Of a stretch of 64,000 nucleotides of DNA, positions 1 to 11,348 are shown in pieces. The position numbers and the translations under genes were made by a program. The notes under the pieces were generated by a model. That model was not told where the DNA came from, ran no database searches, and saw only the letters and a program-made list of their open reading frames with translations. Each line of letters starts with the position of its first letter. Within the stretch, counting starts at the first letter, position 1. Source of the stretch: Paenibacillus sp. 19GGS1-52 (GTDB lineage Bacteria; Bacillota; Bacilli; Paenibacillales; Paenibacillaceae); the NCBI RefSeq assembly GCF_022369515.1, contig NZ_CP059724.1:744001-808000 (forward strand), in the 5' to 3' direction.

Positions 1-1
1 A

Positions 2-283
2 GCTCCCTCTTATGGTATTCCTGTGCTTGTGCTGCGTGATACGACCGAGCGCCCGGAAGGGATAGAAGCCGGAACGCTGGAGCTGGTGGGAACGGACGAG
101 GAGAAGGTGTATCAACGGACACATGCTCTGCTGACTGATCAAGCACTCTATCAGTCCATGAGCCGGGCCGCCAACCCGTATGGAGATGGTAAAGCCTCCG
201 AAAGAATTGTCAATGCGATTTTGCACCATTTTGGAGTGATTCAAGAACGTCCAGAAGAATTTCACAGAATGTTCACAAAGTAG
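2..283 (+). CDS. wecB: UDP-N-acetylglucosamine 2-epimerase, 3' part only
   Basis: The reading frame is open from the window edge to a TAG stop and gives 93 C-terminal residues. It contains the conserved PVLVLRDTTERPEG segment of non-hydrolysing UDP-GlcNAc 2-epimerases, followed by the usual C-terminal helices. Enzymes of this family interconvert UDP-GlcNAc and UDP-ManNAc in the cytoplasm. UDP-ManNAc is the donor used by TagA-type transferases, and a tagA homologue lies about 21 kb downstream, so a role in wall-polymer precursor supply is a reasonable inference. The start and most of the active site lie outside the window. The next gene begins 193 bp later behind its own promoter. Confidence 0.9.
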   Translation, partial: APSYGIPVLVLRDTTERPEGIEAGTLELVGTDEEKVYQRTHALLTDQALYQSMSRAANPYGDGKASERIVNAILHHFGVIQERPEEFHRMFTK

Positions 284-419
284 TCTAGTGACATTGAAAG
301 CGATATTTTCAAAGACCAAATTTAACATACAGTGAAACTGTACGGTTTATATGGTTTTGGAATGTTTTGCTGTGATTATTTTCATATTTTCATCCGAAAA
401 ACCCGCGATTTTCGCTGGA

Positions 420-449
420 TTGACAAACTCTTGTAACATTCAGTAAAAT
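420..449 (+). promoter_or_regulatory. sigma-A promoter of the atp operon
   Basis: A perfect -35 TTGACA (420-425) is followed after 18 bp by TAAAAT (444-449). The first ATP synthase gene starts 28 bp downstream of the -10. It is the only convincing promoter seen in the gap after the epimerase gene. Confidence 0.75.
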
Positions 450-476
450 GAATGGGACTTCTAAGGGTGGGATAAA

Positions 477-731
477 ATGAAAGAACCTGATCAATCCGAT
501 AAAAAGGGTCGAAATACAGGTAAACCGCTCCAAGCAATGGGTCTTGTTACCGCAATTGGGGTCGATCTGGCTGGCTGTACAGTGGGAGGATTTCTCTTGG
601 GCAGATGGTTGGGCGGCATGTGGGGCAACCCAAGTCTGTGGATTGGTTTAGGTGTGCTCTTCGGCATGGTGTCAGGAGCGGCCAGTATTGCGGCTGTTAT
701 TAAATCAGTGATGAGGGATGGCGATGAATGA
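477..731 (+). CDS. atpZ: AtpZ/AtpI-family protein, first gene of the ATP synthase operon
   Basis: This 84-residue protein has a charged N-terminus and two hydrophobic helices at about residues 18-44 and 49-73, separated by a short Gly/Trp-rich turn. That is the layout of AtpZ, a small membrane protein encoded at the head of many Firmicute atp operons. AtpZ and AtpI have been proposed to help c-ring or ATP synthase assembly or to move Mg2+. ATG 477 follows the ribosome-binding site AAGGGTGGG by 5 nt. The 3' end overlaps atpI by 14 bp, so translation is probably coupled. The family call rests on size, topology and position. Confidence 0.8.
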   Translation: MKEPDQSDKKGRNTGKPLQAMGLVTAIGVDLAGCTVGGFLLGRWLGGMWGNPSLWIGLGVLFGMVSGAASIAAVIKSVMRDGDE

Positions 732-1101
732 GGTTAACAAGTTAAACAAGCTGCTGATTTGGACCATTATAGGAACTATTATTGCTTGTTTTATCATCGC
801 GGAGTTAATGCCCCATCGCCGTACTGTTTTCCACGGTATCGTACTTGGCGCTTCGGTCAGCTGTATCAATGTAATTTACATGGCCTACAAGGTGCGGAAT
901 ATCGCAAAAGCTGCGGCGGGTGAGATTAAGAAAAGGGCCAGTCTCGGCTTTGGAGTAAGAATTGCGACCTCCATATTGGCGATAGTATTGGCCTTGGAGT
1001 ATCCTCAATACTTTCACGAGCTCGCAGTGTGTGCCAGCCTTGTAGCCGGTCAATTCATGCTTTATATAATAGCGTTTATTATGGTGCTCAACGAGGATTG
1101 A
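718..1101 (+). CDS. atpI: ATP synthase subunit I
   Basis: A 127-residue, very hydrophobic protein with four likely membrane helices (about residues 10-28, 36-56, 77-95 and 99-123). Size, topology and position between atpZ and atpB identify it as AtpI, the non-structural subunit thought to help assemble the c-ring. The gene overlaps atpZ by 14 bp, so its ribosome-binding site lies inside atpZ. A second in-frame ATG at 724 is also possible and would shorten the product by two residues. Sequence conservation in this family is low. Confidence 0.8.
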   Translation: MAMNEVNKLNKLLIWTIIGTIIACFIIAELMPHRRTVFHGIVLGASVSCINVIYMAYKVRNIAKAAAGEIKKRASLGFGVRIATSILAIVLALEYPQYFHELAVCASLVAGQFMLYIIAFIMVLNED

Positions 1102-1130
1102 CGCTACAGCTGAGAAAGGGGTGAAAAAAC

Positions 1131-1925
1131 ATGCATGAATCACCAATTATTGAACTCCTGGGATTAAAAGTCGACCTGTCCATCGTACTGATGCTGCTGG
1201 TCACTTGTACCATTGTTTTTGTATTTGCACGACTAGCAACAAGAAATCTTTCCGTGGAGAATCCTGGGAAGTTGCAGAATTTCATGGAATGGGCGGTAGA
1301 ATTTGTCCAGAACCTTATATCCGATAATATGGATATGAAAAAGGGCAAACCTTTCCTTTCTCTAGGGTTGACGCTTATCCTGTTCATCTTTGTAGGGAAC
1401 ATGTTAGGCCTTCCGTTCGGGATTGTTACGGAGTACCATGATGCCAGCAGCGCTCACATCTTCGGGAAAACAATTATTCCGGTGGTCGAACAGCTTAAGC
1501 TGCATGAAGAGGTGGGTGTGAGTTGGTGGAAATCACCGACAGCTGATCCTGCTGTAGCCATGGGACTGGCTGGAATGATCTTTGTTCTGGTTCATTTCTT
1601 GGGTATAACACGCAATACCAAAAATTATTTCAAACATTATTTCCAGCCGTTTTGGTTCTTCTTCCCAATTAATCTGATCGAACAATTCTCCAAGCTGCTG
1701 ACACATGGCATGCGGTTGTTCGGTAACATTTTTGCGGGTGAGGTTCTGATCACCGTGCTGATTCAGCTAGGATCAACCGGGATCATTGGGGGTATTGCTT
1801 CTATACCGCTTCTGATGGTATGGCAGGCCTTCAGTATATTTATTGGCTCTATCCAGGCATTTGTATTTACAATCCTGGCGTTTGTATATATCTCACAAGC
1901 ACTCGATACACATGAAGAACATTAG
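1131..1925 (+). CDS. atpB: ATP synthase Fo subunit a
   Basis: A 264-residue polytopic membrane protein, normal length for bacterial subunit a, which forms the proton half-channels next to the c-ring. The diagnostic segment HGMRLFGNIFAGE is present; its arginine, about residue 195, is the essential residue facing the c-subunit carboxylate. The C-terminal helix ends with the family-typical FVYISQALDTHEEH. ATG 1131 follows the ribosome-binding site AAAGGGGTG. It is third in the operon, and an 87-bp spacer separates it from atpE. Confidence 0.97.
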   Translation: MHESPIIELLGLKVDLSIVLMLLVTCTIVFVFARLATRNLSVENPGKLQNFMEWAVEFVQNLISDNMDMKKGKPFLSLGLTLILFIFVGNMLGLPFGIVTEYHDASSAHIFGKTIIPVVEQLKLHEEVGVSWWKSPTADPAVAMGLAGMIFVLVHFLGITRNTKNYFKHYFQPFWFFFPINLIEQFSKLLTHGMRLFGNIFAGEVLITVLIQLGSTGIIGGIASIPLLMVWQAFSIFIGSIQAFVFTILAFVYISQALDTHEEH

Positions 1926-1985
1926 TTCTAAGCTGAATGCAGTACAATTGCATCTGGCTTTGATATAAACTAAAATTCACAATAA

Positions 1986-2237
<252 letters not shown>

Positions 2238-2254
2238 TTTAAATTTGAATCTTT

Positions 2255-2291
2255 GGCGGGGAAGGCCATGGCCCTCCGCGCTTTCTTTTTT
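2255..2291 (+). terminator. intrinsic-terminator-like hairpin between atpE and atpF
   Basis: The arms 2256-2266 and 2271-2279 pair over nine positions (one G-U, an AA bulge) around a CATG loop. They are followed by GC and a T-rich run (TTTCTTTTTT, 2282-2291). It lies inside the operon, 18 bp after the atpE stop and 58 bp before the atpF start. It may be a partial terminator or an mRNA 3'-end stabiliser that raises the dose of subunit c. Confidence 0.65.
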
Positions 2292-2348
2292 GGCCATGAA
2301 TCCTTCTACATTGGATAAAGAATGTTTACCGGAAAGGAGTGACCCTAA

Positions 2349-2837
2349 GTGAATTTTTCAATTACGTCTCTCGTCTTGGCGCTGTTTGCTTTCCTTATTT
2401 TGTATTTCTTGCTTACCAAGTATGCTTTCGGGCCGCTATTCTCTGTGATGGAGAAACGCCGTGAGCTTGTGATGCAGCAAATGGATGAAGCAGCTAAAAC
2501 TAGAGAGCAAGCCATCTCTTATGTAGATGAACAGAAACTGGCTCTTCAGACTGCACGTAAAGAAGCTTATGACATTATTGAGCAGTCCAGACAGACAAGC
2601 AGTAAGCAATCCGAACAGCTGCTGGATTTGACCAAGGCTGAAACCGCAAGAATCAAAGAAGAGGCTGTTCGCGACATCGAGAACGAGAAGAACAAGGCAG
2701 TAGAAGCACTGCGCAGTGAACTCGGAACTGCATCTGTTCGTATCGCGTCCAAGCTTCTTGAAAAAGAAGTTAAAGCTGATGGTGAACAAGAACAACTCGT
2801 TGATCAATACCTCAAAGAGGTAGGAGGCCGATCATGA
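2349..2837 (+). CDS. atpF: ATP synthase Fo subunit b
   Basis: A 162-residue protein with one N-terminal membrane helix (about residues 5-25) and a long charged amphipathic helix rich in Lys, Glu, Gln and Ala, the dimeric peripheral stalk that holds F1 to Fo. The start is GTG at 2349, eight bases after the ribosome-binding site GGAAAGGAG. No upstream ATG fits. The stop overlaps the atpH start by 4 bp (ATGA), which predicts coupled translation. Length and helix pattern are normal for the family. Confidence 0.95.
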   Translation: MNFSITSLVLALFAFLILYFLLTKYAFGPLFSVMEKRRELVMQQMDEAAKTREQAISYVDEQKLALQTARKEAYDIIEQSRQTSSKQSEQLLDLTKAETARIKEEAVRDIENEKNKAVEALRSELGTASVRIASKLLEKEVKADGEQEQLVDQYLKEVGGRS

Positions 2838-3376
2838 GCCGCGATACGGTAGTTGCCAAACGTTATGCCAAAGCCTTGTACAGCGTAGCTGTGGAAAAGG
2901 GAATCACTCTTGAAGTGGAAGAACAGTTGAAGGCGGTTGTCGAAGTACTTCATTTTGACCAAGAGGTAAAACGGTTTATTCTTGCACCGCGCGTCTCGGA
3001 GTCCGACAAGCTGAATGTGCTGCGTTCAGTACTTCAAGACAAGGTATCCCCTACGGTAATGAACACTGTAGAACTGCTGGTAGAGCGGGGCAGAACCGAT
3101 ATTTTTGCAGAATTGCTGGAAACTTACATCAAAATAGAAGGAGACGCACTCGGCATCGGCGATGCGACTGTGTACTCCGCATATGCTCTGAATCAAGTGG
3201 AGCAAGACAGTGTAGCTGCTGAGTTCGGCCAGTTGGTGAAACGGACTATTCGTGTCACAAATGTGGTGGATACAAGCTTGTTGGGCGGACTTAAAGTCGT
3301 AATCGGCGATACGCTGTATGATGGCAGTCTATCCGGCAAATTGGAGCGTCTCGAGAAATCCTTTAACAAAAAGTAA
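2834..3376 (+). CDS. atpH: ATP synthase F1 subunit delta
   Basis: A 180-residue soluble protein with the N-terminal helical domain (VAKRYAKALYSVAVEKG) and the C-terminal conserved segment TSLLGGLKVVIGDTLYDGS, both hallmarks of the delta/OSCP family. Delta joins the top of the alpha3-beta3 head to the b-subunit stalk. ATG 2834 overlaps the atpF stop and has the ribosome-binding site GTAGGAGG inside atpF. Length is normal. Confidence 0.96.
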   Translation: MSRDTVVAKRYAKALYSVAVEKGITLEVEEQLKAVVEVLHFDQEVKRFILAPRVSESDKLNVLRSVLQDKVSPTVMNTVELLVERGRTDIFAELLETYIKIEGDALGIGDATVYSAYALNQVEQDSVAAEFGQLVKRTIRVTNVVDTSLLGGLKVVIGDTLYDGSLSGKLERLEKSFNKK

Positions 3377-3388
3377 TGTTAAGTATAG

Positions 3389-4918
<1,530 letters not shown>

Positions 4919-4950
4919 GTATTAGTTGATGATTGAGAACTTATAAAGTT

Positions 4951-4971
4951 AGCTTTGACTTCGTCAAAGCT
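4951..4971 (+). repeat. perfect stem-loop abutting the atpG ribosome-binding site
   Basis: The arms AGCTTTGAC (4951-4959) and GTCAAAGCT (4963-4971) form nine perfect pairs around a TTC loop, two bases before the ribosome-binding site AAGGTGG. There is no T-run, so it is not a terminator. Similar TTC-loop hairpins sit before atpC in the same position. Confidence 0.75.
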
Positions 4972-4987
4972 TTAAGGTGGTGAAATC

Positions 4988-5857
4988 ATGGCAAGAAGCA
5001 TGCGTGATATTAAACGTCAAATTAAGAGCGTTCAAAACACCCGACAGATCACAAAAGCGATGGAGATGGTAGCTGCCTCCAAGCTGAGAAAGGCACAGGA
5101 GAAAGCGGAAGCGGCCCGTCCTTACTCAGAGAAGCTCAAAGAGGTCGTAACGAGTATTGCTGGTAGCACTGAAGGCATTCAGCATCCAATGCTGGTCAGC
5201 CGCCCTGTGAAGAGAACAGCTTATTTCATTGTCACCTCAGATAGAGGGCTTGCGGGGGGATATAACGCTAATATTTTGCGTAAATTGACATTGCTCATCG
5301 CGGAGAAACACAAATCCAAAGACGAGTACGGCATATTTGTGATCGGCCGTAAGGGCCGTGATTTTCTACGCCGCCGTGAATATCCGATTGTAGAAGAGGT
5401 TACCGAACTTTCTGATACACCGAAGTTTGCCGATATCAAGTCGATTGCCTACTCTGCAGTACAGCAGTTTGAATCGGGCGTATTTGATGAGCTGTACCTT
5501 TGTTATAATCAATTCGTCAATGCAATGACTCAAGTGCCAACCGTTGACCGGCTTCTGCCGATGGAGACCGTTGGGAAGAAAGAACAGCATGGAGTAACTG
5601 CAATGTATGAATATGAGCCATCACCGGAAGGTGTATTGGAAGTATTGCTTCCTAAATATGCCGAAACTTTGATTTATAGCGCAATTCTGAATGGCAAGGC
5701 CAGCGAGCTGGGTGCGAAGATGACAGCGATGGGCAGTGCTACGAAGAACGCCTCGAAAATGATCGGAGAACTTACTCTTACGTACAACCGCGCACGTCAA
5801 GCGGCAATTACGCAGGAAATCACCGAGATTGTGGCCGGAGCGAACGCGCAGTCCTAA
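4988..5857 (+). CDS. atpG: ATP synthase F1 subunit gamma
   Basis: A 289-residue protein beginning MARSMRDIKRQIKSVQNTRQ, the conserved N-terminal helix of the rotary shaft, and ending with the matching C-terminal helix containing LTYNRARQAAITQEI. These two helices form the coiled coil that turns inside the alpha3-beta3 head. The segment SDRGLAGGYNAN is the family signature of the central domain. ATG 4988 follows AAGGTGG by 7 nt. Length is normal. The gap to atpD is unusually long (163 bp) and appears structured. Confidence 0.96.
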   Translation: MARSMRDIKRQIKSVQNTRQITKAMEMVAASKLRKAQEKAEAARPYSEKLKEVVTSIAGSTEGIQHPMLVSRPVKRTAYFIVTSDRGLAGGYNANILRKLTLLIAEKHKSKDEYGIFVIGRKGRDFLRRREYPIVEEVTELSDTPKFADIKSIAYSAVQQFESGVFDELYLCYNQFVNAMTQVPTVDRLLPMETVGKKEQHGVTAMYEYEPSPEGVLEVLLPKYAETLIYSAILNGKASELGAKMTAMGSATKNASKMIGELTLTYNRARQAAITQEITEIVAGANAQS

Positions 5858-5913
5858 AGTACAAGAGAGGTAAAGCTGAGTGCATAACTTTGCCTTTTAT
5901 TTTATGGGAAACG

Positions 5914-5977
5914 GGTGCCGTACAAGCGGATGCGCTGTAACTACCCTCGGGTGAGGATGCACCTAAAATACGGTACT
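5914..5977 (+). other. structured spacer between atpG and atpD
   Basis: The 163-bp gap between atpG and atpD contains arms 5914-5922 and 5969-5977 that pair over nine positions (two G-U) and enclose a smaller ACCC/GGGT hairpin. No ORF with a ribosome-binding site is seen. It could be an RNA-processing or translation-control element; there is no terminal T-run. Confidence 0.4.
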
Positions 5978-5996
5978 GTAGTTTCTTCTTAAGTAA

Positions 5997-7418
<1,422 letters not shown>

Positions 7419-7431
7419 CCTGAGCAAAGAT

Positions 7432-7548
7432 GATGCTTTCGATGTAAGCTTTACTTCGTAAAGTTGAAATGATGCTTTCGATGTAAGTATTACTTCGTAA
7501 AGCTAAGACGATGCTTTCGATGCGAGCTTTACTTCGTAAAGCTTTAAG
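7432..7548 (+). repeat. three 39-bp tandem repeats, each with a TTC-loop hairpin, before atpC
   Basis: Units start at 7432, 7471 and 7510, each opening with GATGCTTTCGATG and ending with a CTTTAC-TTC-GTAAAG type stem-loop. Unit 3 has a perfect eight-pair stem, unit 1 has one G-U pair, and unit 2 is imperfect. The last unit runs directly into the AAGGAGG ribosome-binding site of atpC (7546-7552). Confidence 0.9.
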
Positions 7549-7559
7549 GAGGAATGGAA

Positions 7560-7976
7560 GTGAATACCTTTTTGTTGGAAATTGTCACGCCGGAGCATCT
7601 TGTCTACTCCAAGCAGGTTAATAGCTTGACGGTAAAGGGAGCCGATGGCGATTTGGGTATTTTGCCGGGACACATTCCGCTTGTGACTCCACTTCAGGTT
7701 GCTCCGATGTCCGTCAAAGCGGATGGTGTTACAATCACTGTTGCTGTTCATGGCGGTTTCGTTGAAGTGCACAAAGATAAGGTGACGGTACTGGCTGAAA
7801 GTGCTGAGCTGCCTAAAGATATCGACATTGAGCGTGCTGAAGCTGCTAAAGAACGGGCACAACGCCGTCTGCAGTCGCGGAGTAAACAGGATGATGTTGA
7901 TCACCGCCGTGCAGAATTAGCGCTGCAACGCGCTGTTACACGGATTAAAGTTTCCACAGGAAAAGGACAACAGTAA
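7560..7976 (+). CDS. atpC: ATP synthase F1 subunit epsilon
   Basis: A 138-residue protein with an N-terminal beta-sandwich (LLEIVTPEHLVYS, GDLGILPGHIPLVTPL) and a charged helical C-terminal hairpin, the layout of the epsilon subunit that couples and inhibits F1. GTG 7560 is chosen because AAGGAGG ends seven bases before it. An upstream in-frame ATG at 7554 is only one base from that site. A strong terminator follows, so atpC ends the operon. The C-terminal domain is Arg/Gln-rich and of normal length. Confidence 0.95.
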   Translation: MNTFLLEIVTPEHLVYSKQVNSLTVKGADGDLGILPGHIPLVTPLQVAPMSVKADGVTITVAVHGGFVEVHKDKVTVLAESAELPKDIDIERAEAAKERAQRRLQSRSKQDDVDHRRAELALQRAVTRIKVSTGKGQQ

Positions 7977-7987
7977 AATACCTAACG

Positions 7988-8016
7988 GTCAAGCCTATGG
8001 CTTGGCTGTTTTTTTT
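7988..8016 (+). terminator. intrinsic terminator of the atp operon
   Basis: An eight-pair stem (7988-7995 with 7999-8006, one G-U) with a TAT loop is followed by eight T's (8009-8016). It lies 11 bp after the atpC stop. Confidence 0.88.
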
Positions 8017-8159
8017 ACAAATATAAGTGTACATCTCGTGTTATCCTTGGATATTGCGGGTAAATTGTTTAAAAATGTGTAAAAGTACTGGATTCTTTTC
8101 CCCTACGCAAGTATGATGTAAGAGTCGATTTCCGAGTAATGCAGACACGGGGGGTTAAC

Positions 8160-8399
8160 ATGGAGTTGTTAAGCACAATCGGCAGCAGTGGTGTGGTCTC
8201 AATGACCGTATCTCTGTTCTGTGTGGCAATATCTTGGTGGGCTTTGCAGAACCTAAAGCTCGAGTTGGTCATAAGATATCCCAAGAGTCCTCAGGGGCGG
8301 CTGTTGCATTTGCTGCTGGCTATTGTCCTGGGCCATTTCGTGGCGGGGTTTCTGCTGGAGTACATGGGCTGGAGCGGACAGATCCGTAATATGTTTTAA
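8160..8399 (+). CDS. DUF1146 family membrane protein (YwzB-like)
   Basis: A 79-residue protein with two hydrophobic segments (about residues 10-30 and 51-69) around a basic loop containing KSPQGRLLHLLLAIVLGH. Size, topology and position between atpC and murA match DUF1146 proteins such as B. subtilis YwzB, whose function is unknown to me. ATG 8160 is used because the G-rich site ACGGGGGGT precedes it by a few bases. An in-frame ATG at 8139 has no ribosome-binding site. Confidence 0.8.
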   Translation: MELLSTIGSSGVVSMTVSLFCVAISWWALQNLKLELVIRYPKSPQGRLLHLLLAIVLGHFVAGFLLEYMGWSGQIRNMF

Positions 8400-8498
8400 T
8401 GACTGCTGGTTTGGTTATATGTCTCATAGACCTATGATGCAAAAAGGTGTCGAATAATAATATTTTATTATGTCAACACTGAACTTTAAGGAATGTAT

Positions 8499-8527
8499 TT
8501 GACTCATGACAGCAATATGCGATTATT
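8499..8527 (+). promoter_or_regulatory. possible promoter of murA
   Basis: TTGACT (8499-8504) is followed after 17 bp by ATTATT (8522-8527), about 70 bp before the murA start. The -10 is weak, so this is only a candidate. Confidence 0.35.
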
Positions 8528-8597
8528 TAGTAATTAATTTATTAACAGGGAATTCAACATTGTATTCGAGAATAATGAACGCGGAGGGAAACCGAAA

Positions 8598-9974
8598 ATG
8601 AGTAAATTTATCGTCCGCGGTGGCAACAGATTGACCGGGACCGTGAAAGTTAGCGGCGCGAAAAATTCCGTACTACCGATCATAGCCGCCTCTTTATTGG
8701 CCGAAGAAGGAATAAGCATTATAGTGGACGCACCTCCGCTTGATGATGTAATGACGATTAGCAAGGTATTAGAGTCACTGGGTGCAGGTGTTACATACCA
8801 CAATGATATTATTGAGGTCGATGCCAGAAATATTACCTCATGTGAAGCAGATTATGAATGGGTACGTAAGATGAGAGCTTCTTTTTTAGTAATGGGTCCT
8901 CTATTATCAAGATTTGGTCATACACGTATTTCCTTACCTGGCGGCTGTGCAATCGGCACACGACCTATTGACCAGCATTTAAAAGGATTTGAAGCGCTTG
9001 GTGCTGAGATCAGTCTTGGCCAGGGCTACATTGAAGCGAAAATTAACGGTCGGCTGCGTGGAGCTAAATTGTACTTGGATGTAGCGAGCGTAGGAGCGAC
9101 TGAAAATATAATGATGGCGGCATCATTGGCTGAAGGCGTGACCGTAATAGAGAATGCTGCTAAAGAGCCGGAGATTGTTGATTTAGCAAATTATATTAAC
9201 GGCATGGGCGGCATTGTCCGTGGTGCTGGCACAGGCGTTATTCGTATTGAAGGTGTTGAGCGGCTTCATGGCACAAGACATCATGTGATCCCGGACCGCA
9301 TTGAGGCGGGTACCTATATGGTTGCTGCAGCAATTACGGGCGGCGATGTATACGTGGAAGGCGCGATTGCCGATCATTTAGGCCCAGTTATCTCCAAGAT
9401 GGAAGAAATGGGTGTAACGATTATCCCTGACGAGAATGGTATTCGCGTAATTAGTGACAAGCCGCTTAAGGCTGTGGATTTGAAGACTTTGCCATATCCG
9501 GGTTTTCCTACAGATATGCAATCCCAAATGATGGCTTTGCTGCTTCGTTCGGAAGGTACCAGCGTGGTCACTGAAACGGTATTTGAGAATCGCTTTATGC
9601 ATGTAGATGAATTTCATAACATGAATGCAGAGATCAAGATCGAAGGCCGCTCCGCCATTGTTACGGGGAATGCCAATTTGGTTGGGGCCAAGGTATGTGC
9701 TACAGACCTGCGTGCAGGCGCGGCACTTATTCTGGCTGGGCTTGTGGCCGACGGCACTACGGAAGTTAGCGGCACTCATCATATTGATCGCGGATATGTG
9801 CATTTGGCTGAGAAGTTGTCAGGAATTGGTGCTGATATTTGGCGTATTTCAATGGAAGAGACAGCAGTGCCTACTGTGAAAGAAGAAACTCTTAAAGTGG
9901 AAGCTGTCAAAAGTGAATCGTTCAAAAGTGAAGAGTCTAAGCTACGTTTTCAGATTCAACCGTCTTGGGTATAA
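8598..9974 (+). CDS. murA: UDP-N-acetylglucosamine 1-carboxyvinyltransferase
   Basis: This enzyme transfers enolpyruvate from PEP to UDP-GlcNAc, the first committed step of peptidoglycan synthesis. Seen here: the N-terminal KVSGAKN with Lys22 and Asn23, the catalytic cysteine at residue 117 in [11 protein letters not shown], and the repeated alpha/beta units of the EPSP-synthase fold. Cys117 is the target of fosfomycin in this family. The protein has 458 residues, about 30 more than usual. The extra C-terminus is a charged tail with the near-repeats [17 protein letters not shown] perfect terminator follows. Position before spoIID matches murAA of B. subtilis. Confidence 0.97.
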   Translation: MSKFIVRGGNRLTGTVKVSGAKNSVLPIIAASLLAEEGISIIVDAPPLDDVMTISKVLESLGAGVTYHNDIIEVDARNITSCEADYEWVRKMRASFLVMGPLLSRFGHTRISLPGGCAIGTRPIDQHLKGFEALGAEISLGQGYIEAKINGRLRGAKLYLDVASVGATENIMMAASLAEGVTVIENAAKEPEIVDLANYINGMGGIVRGAGTGVIRIEGVERLHGTRHHVIPDRIEAGTYMVAAAITGGDVYVEGAIADHLGPVISKMEEMGVTIIPDENGIRVISDKPLKAVDLKTLPYPGFPTDMQSQMMALLLRSEGTSVVTETVFENRFMHVDEFHNMNAEIKIEGRSAIVTGNANLVGAKVCATDLRAGAALILAGLVADGTTEVSGTHHIDRGYVHLAEKLSGIGADIWRISMEETAVPTVKEETLKVEAVKSESFKSEESKLRFQIQPSWV

Positions 9975-9995
9975 TATCAATTAATTTGTCGATCA

Positions 9996-10031
9996 GACCA
10001 AACTGCAATTATGCGGTTTGGTCTTTTTTTT
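9996..10031 (+). terminator. intrinsic terminator of murA
   Basis: GACCAAAC (9996-10003) and GTTTGGTC (10016-10023) pair perfectly, with additional GCA/TGC pairing inside, followed by eight T's. Confidence 0.92.
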
Positions 10032-10141
10032 CGTGTTTATACAGAGGTTCGCCCCACTCTCTTTCTCTTAGATGTGTTCTAGTAGTTGTTAGAAACTCAT
10101 ATCTATAAGAATCACCATTGAGCGAGGAAGGAGCCATAGAG

Positions 10142-11287
10142 ATGAAAGATTCCCGCCATTTCCGGCGTAAAATGACACCGCCGTGGCATTCGCGCAGAGG
10201 CGCTCCCCGCTTCAGGCGGCTGCGAGTTGCTGCTTGGCTCGCAGCGCCTCTCCTGGCGGCGCTGCTGCTGCCGCTGGCGGTTGTCCCGCTACGCCACGGA
10301 CGACCCGTGCCCGTGGCCGTGCCGGCCGCCACGGCCACCCCGGCGCAGCCGGGAACGGCTGCGGACGCCGCCGCGCAGCCGCAGGTCTCCGTCTATTTGT
10401 CGCAGAGCGGACAAATAGAGACGTTGCCGCTGGAGGACTACGTCAGCGGCGTGATTGCGGCCGAGATGCCGGCCGACTTTGAGCTCGAAGCGCTCAAAGC
10501 GCAGGCCGTAGCGGCCCGCACCTTTATCGTCCGCCGCCTGCGGGCAGGCGACGTCAGTGGCGTTCCCGTTCCGGGAGCGGATGTAACCGATACAATAAGC
10601 CATCAGGCTTATGTATCGGCGGCCACGCTGGAACGGGAGTGGGCGCACGGCGGCAAGAGCGCCGAGCTGGCAAAGCTTCGCCGCGCGGTCCTGGAGACGC
10701 GCGGGATCATAATGACCTATAAAGGAGAACCGATTACGGCATCCTTTTTCGCCTCCAGTGGCGGATACACCGAGAACTCGGAGGATTACTGGAATGCGGC
10801 TGTACCATACCTGCGCAGCGTGGCGAGCCCTTGGGAGAAAGGAATTACGCCCAATTATGCAGTCACTTATACATTTAGCACTTCAGAATTACTAAATAAA
10901 CTGGGTGTAGCGGATAAGGCAGTCCCTGCCTCCAAGGATATTAACCACTCTGCCAAAGCACAGTCAGTTGCTTCATCGTCATCCGGAATAACCATAGAAC
11001 TACTATCGCTCACTACTGGACACCGGATCAAGCAAATCTCGATCGGGGGGACTCTTTTCACTGGACGAGAGGTTCGCGAGAAGTTGGGACTAAGGTCCAG
11101 CCAGTTTACCTGGAAGCGTAAAGGCAATGAAATTTTCATTACCACATACGGTAATGGGCATGGAGTTGGCATGAGTCAGTGGGGGGCGAACGGGATGGCA
11201 AAAGAAGGCAGCACGGCAACTCAGATTCTCAAACACTACTATAGCGGAATATCATTTTGCCAAGTCTCAACTCTTCTGAAAAAATAA
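10142..11287 (+). CDS. spoIID: stage II sporulation protein D (septal peptidoglycan lytic transglycosylase)
   Basis: A 381-residue membrane-anchored protein: a basic N-terminus, one hydrophobic segment (about residues 28-47), then a SpoIID/LytB domain. Family landmarks include LPLEDYVSGVIAAEMPADFELEALKAQAVAARTF (shown in part: YVSGVIAAEMPADF and LKAQAVAART), FFASSGGYTENSEDYW and GNGHGVGMSQWGANGMA. SpoIID cleaves peptidoglycan glycan strands during engulfment with SpoIIP and SpoIIM. ATG 10142 follows AGGAAGGAG by 8 nt; an in-frame ATG at 10118 lacks a comparable site. The first half is far richer in G+C than its surroundings. spoIIQ follows after 61 bp behind its own sigma-F promoter. Confidence 0.95.
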   Translation: MKDSRHFRRKMTPPWHSRRGAPRFRRLRVAAWLAAPLLAALLLPLAVVPLRHGRPVPVAVPAATATPAQPGTAADAAAQPQVSVYLSQSGQIETLPLEDYVSGVIAAEMPADFELEALKAQAVAARTFIVRRLRAGDVSGVPVPGADVTDTISHQAYVSAATLEREWAHGGKSAELAKLRRAVLETRGIIMTYKGEPITASFFASSGGYTENSEDYWNAAVPYLRSVASPWEKGITPNYAVTYTFSTSELLNKLGVADKAVPASKDINHSAKAQSVASSSSGITIELLSLTTGHRIKQISIGGTLFTGREVREKLGLRSSQFTWKRKGNEIFITTYGNGHGVGMSQWGANGMAKEGSTATQILKHYYSGISFCQVSTLLKK

Positions 11288-11299
11288 CTTGGAAGATAC

Positions 11300-11328
11300 G
11301 TATAAAAGACGAACACCCGGTAACACTG
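11300..11328 (+). promoter_or_regulatory. sigma-F promoter of spoIIQ
   Basis: GTATA (11300-11304) and GGTAACACTG (11319-11328) match the sigma-F consensus GYATA and GGNNANAHTR, with a 14-bp spacer (15 is usual). It lies 20 bp before spoIIQ, a known sigma-F target in B. subtilis. Confidence 0.7.
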
Positions 11329-11348
11329 GTTACTGAGGTGATAAACAT

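Noticed and set aside
10060..10141. Sigma-E promoter for spoIID (CATATCTA at 10098-10105)
   Set aside because: The -10 is plausible but no acceptable -35 (KMATAWW) lies 13-15 bp upstream.
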